Source of the DNA: Antitrichia curtipendula
Lineage: Eukaryota; Streptophyta; Bryopsida; Hypnales; Leucodontaceae
Reading direction: 5' to 3'
Assembly: GCA_951230915.1 (NCBI GenBank)
Contig: OX579642.1
Location: forward strand, 496,001-560,000
Length of the DNA: 64,000 nt
Shown here one piece after another: positions 61,842 to 64,000 of this stretch (its first letter is position 1; the number at the start of each line of letters is the position of its first letter). The position numbers and the translations under genes were made by a program. A model generated the notes under the pieces. The model ran no database searches. It saw only the letters and a list, made by a program, of their open reading frames with translations, and was not told the origin of the DNA.

Positions 61842-62636
61842 GAATGCCGGAATAAAATGAATATGAAAAAAAGAAAAATTGTCGAATTTAGAAAAAATTA
61901 AGTGACCAAGATAATAAAATTTCCAATATAAATCAACATGTCCAAAAATCCTCTACCATCAAGTAAATTTTTGATGCCATAGTGATTAAAATTTTACATT
62001 GACACTTTGTGAAGGTGGAGGGTAGATAAGTTGTTATTATAATGAAATTCATTGTCCTCCATAAACTTTCAAAGAATATGGGATAATTTGAAGATTGAAC
62101 TCCTACTAATTCTAACCATTTGCATATCCCACATGGGTTGTTTTACCTCCTACCATCCAATTTGTATAAAGAGCTTGTTTTCTTCAACTCCACATTCATC
62201 TAAGTAAGTGACTTTTAGAATTTAGTGCCGGACATTTTGTATAGTTCTCAATGTAATGTTGAATTTTTAAGAATTAAATTTCAAAATGCCGAATTTACTT
62301 TGAAAACTTTAATTAAATATTTGGCATCAATGTGCCAACCTTGTCCCCAACATACGGTATATTGATTACATGCATATGCCAAGGGTGATAAAAAAAAATG
62401 AACTTAATTTAATTTCGTGAGCTAATTCTTTTTGATATGGAAGACATACAAGAATGAGTAACTTTCTATGGTTGAAAATTTGTTTACACCAAAGAAGGAT
62501 AGTTTATGGGACTAAGCAATAAACTAAAAGACCCAACTTTCCTTGTAGGGTTTAAATAACCTCGCTATTTTCCTTCTAACATCTAATTCTTTTGAAAATT
62601 ATAATCTCATGGGTGCAAATTTTAACTTTTTTGACT
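61842..62636. other. AT-rich spacer, nothing recognised
   Basis: No supported feature. Confidence 0.45.
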
Positions 62637-63579
62637 TTAACCCCTAAAGGATTAGCATGCGTTTGGGGGCAATATAGGAATTTTGGGTAGGTACCTGTGA
62701 CTGGGGATTTTCATATTTATGGCTAAATTTTTAATAGAAGTTGTGCACAAGGAATATCTTTCATATGTAGTAAATTTCATGACATTTGGAAATACAAGTA
62801 GCAAATTATGGCCTAATATGTTACTTTGGGGGGGGGAGGAGGGGGGGCGCGCAGTCCGGACAAATTTTTTTAAATCACTTTTTTCATAAACAAAAATTTG
62901 AAATTGGTTTTCTAGAGTTATATATACGTGGAAAGCTTTTAATCGTTTCATTTTGATCAATGATTCAAAAGTTACGAGGAGTTTTAGTTTGCAGGGTAGT
63001 TATGGAATCTCTACTCTAAAACAAACTTTGAAGTCCTTTATCTTACTCAATTTTTTATATTTTTGAAAAAAATAAAATCATAGGATGGAGATTGTTTATT
63101 ACAACATTTCAACCATTGGGATTGACAATTTTCCAATTCCATATCTAAATTATTAACAATTTTGTATTTTGAATCATTCTCTACTTTGTTCTACTTACTA
63201 TTTTTTCCTATATGTTGAACAATTCCAAATGATGTGAAAATTTTTAAGCATGTGGCCAACATGTCTAGAAAAAAGAATCCAAAGAAGACCACCATTTTGA
63301 ACATTTTGTCATAGAAAAGTGAGCTTGTAAAGTGCAGCTGCCCGTTTTTTTGCAGGGTCAAAAAAATGATTTTAGTGATTTTGAATGCTTATATGTTGCA
63401 ATCCACGTGGTGGAAATTTCTGAAATTTTTACCACATGTTCTCAAGTCAGCATACTACAAGATCCTATGGTTACATGTGTCAAAAAATATTTTTTTCTCC
63501 AAAAATTGGTACTTGTACTAAAAATGGCAGTTCTTGAGCGTTTTTGGTGAAAACATAGTCATGGAACTTTAGGGGTTAA
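62637..63579 (+). mobile_element. TTAA-flanked piggyBac-like element, subfamily B (copy 5, 943 bp)
   Basis: Ends TTAACCCCTAAAGGATT and GGAACTTTAGGGGTTAA; outer flanks GACT and GATA differ. It is the closest relative of copy 1 at 33445 by eye. A G-rich tract (GGGGGGGGGAGGAGGGGGGG) has formed at 62828-62847. Confidence 0.8.
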
Positions 63580-64000
63580 GATATACCCAGCTACAATGCC
63601 ATCTACCACATTGGACTAAAGGAGAAGATTTGCCTCCTTGCAAGCACTTCAATTGAGTTTGAAACCTCAAACTCCAAAGTTTTATGTTTTTCTCTTGTGT
63701 GTGAATTTTTGTTGATAGAGTTTGTTCATGTTGGACCAGAAAACATTGCAACAAAACTCTAGTGATGAATGACACAACCTTTGAAAACATTTTTATTTAT
63801 TAGGAAGTCCAGGTTTAAGGTCAATTTTTAAAAACAAGTAGCTATACTACTAAAATTTATCTCCTTGTAGCATTGACTTGTTTTTTGAATAAATTAGACA
63901 TTTAAATTTTTTCATAAATTTTTTTGTTGATACAAGCCTCCTCCCTTATCTTCCTAAGCAAATAAATTTTCTTACAAACATATTCTACAAAAGAAAAACA
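63580..64000. other. Spacer at the right edge, nothing recognised
   Basis: AT-rich; no repeat end or gene. Confidence 0.4.

Overview
The window looks like nuclear DNA of a land plant. It is strongly AT-rich, its genes are few and far apart, its introns are GT-AG, and two genes belong to plant or plant-containing families. A moss or another bryophyte is my best guess, resting mainly on the style of the decayed hAT-like transposase, but the lineage is not proven by the sequence. There are no bacterial operons, no CRISPR array, and I found no tRNA or rRNA gene.

Genes. (1) On the minus strand at the left edge lies the 5' part of an Msd1/SSX2IP-type (ADIP-domain) microtubule-anchoring protein. 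Three coding exons are visible (3329-1125, 1000-738, 224-146) and the rest lies beyond base 1; a minus-strand TATA box at about 5.74 kb is its likely promoter. (2) On the plus strand at 28458-28892 is a compact intronless SIAMESE-RELATED (SMR) type CDK inhibitor, with a TATA box and a GC-rich, CpG-rich promoter. No other intact gene can be defended. A decayed hAT-like transposase gene spans about 18.95-26.79 kb, including a 5.3-kb intron-like gap.

Mobile DNA dominates. From 5.7 to 28 kb there are retroposon tails, a Stowaway-type MITE, CACTA-type hairpin MITEs, and the hAT relic. From 32.8 to 63.6 kb the sequence is packed with non-autonomous DNA elements. They start CCCCTAAAG, end CTTTAGGGG, and are flanked on both sides by TTAA. 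Roughly a third of that 31-kb stretch is made of them. The TTAA target site and CCC...GGG termini are hallmarks of the piggyBac superfamily, which I believe is little described in land plants; this is the most promising finding. No matching transposase lies in the window. A second unexplained structure is a 1.85-kb region (47.28-49.13 kb) with about 19 copies of a near-palindromic GACAAWTTGTC motif.

The two genes have no evident functional link beyond both acting on cell division or the cytoskeleton. They appear as gene islands separated by about 25 kb of decayed repeats, followed by 35 kb without a gene. Coordinates of repeat ends were read by eye and may be off by a few bases in the older copies.
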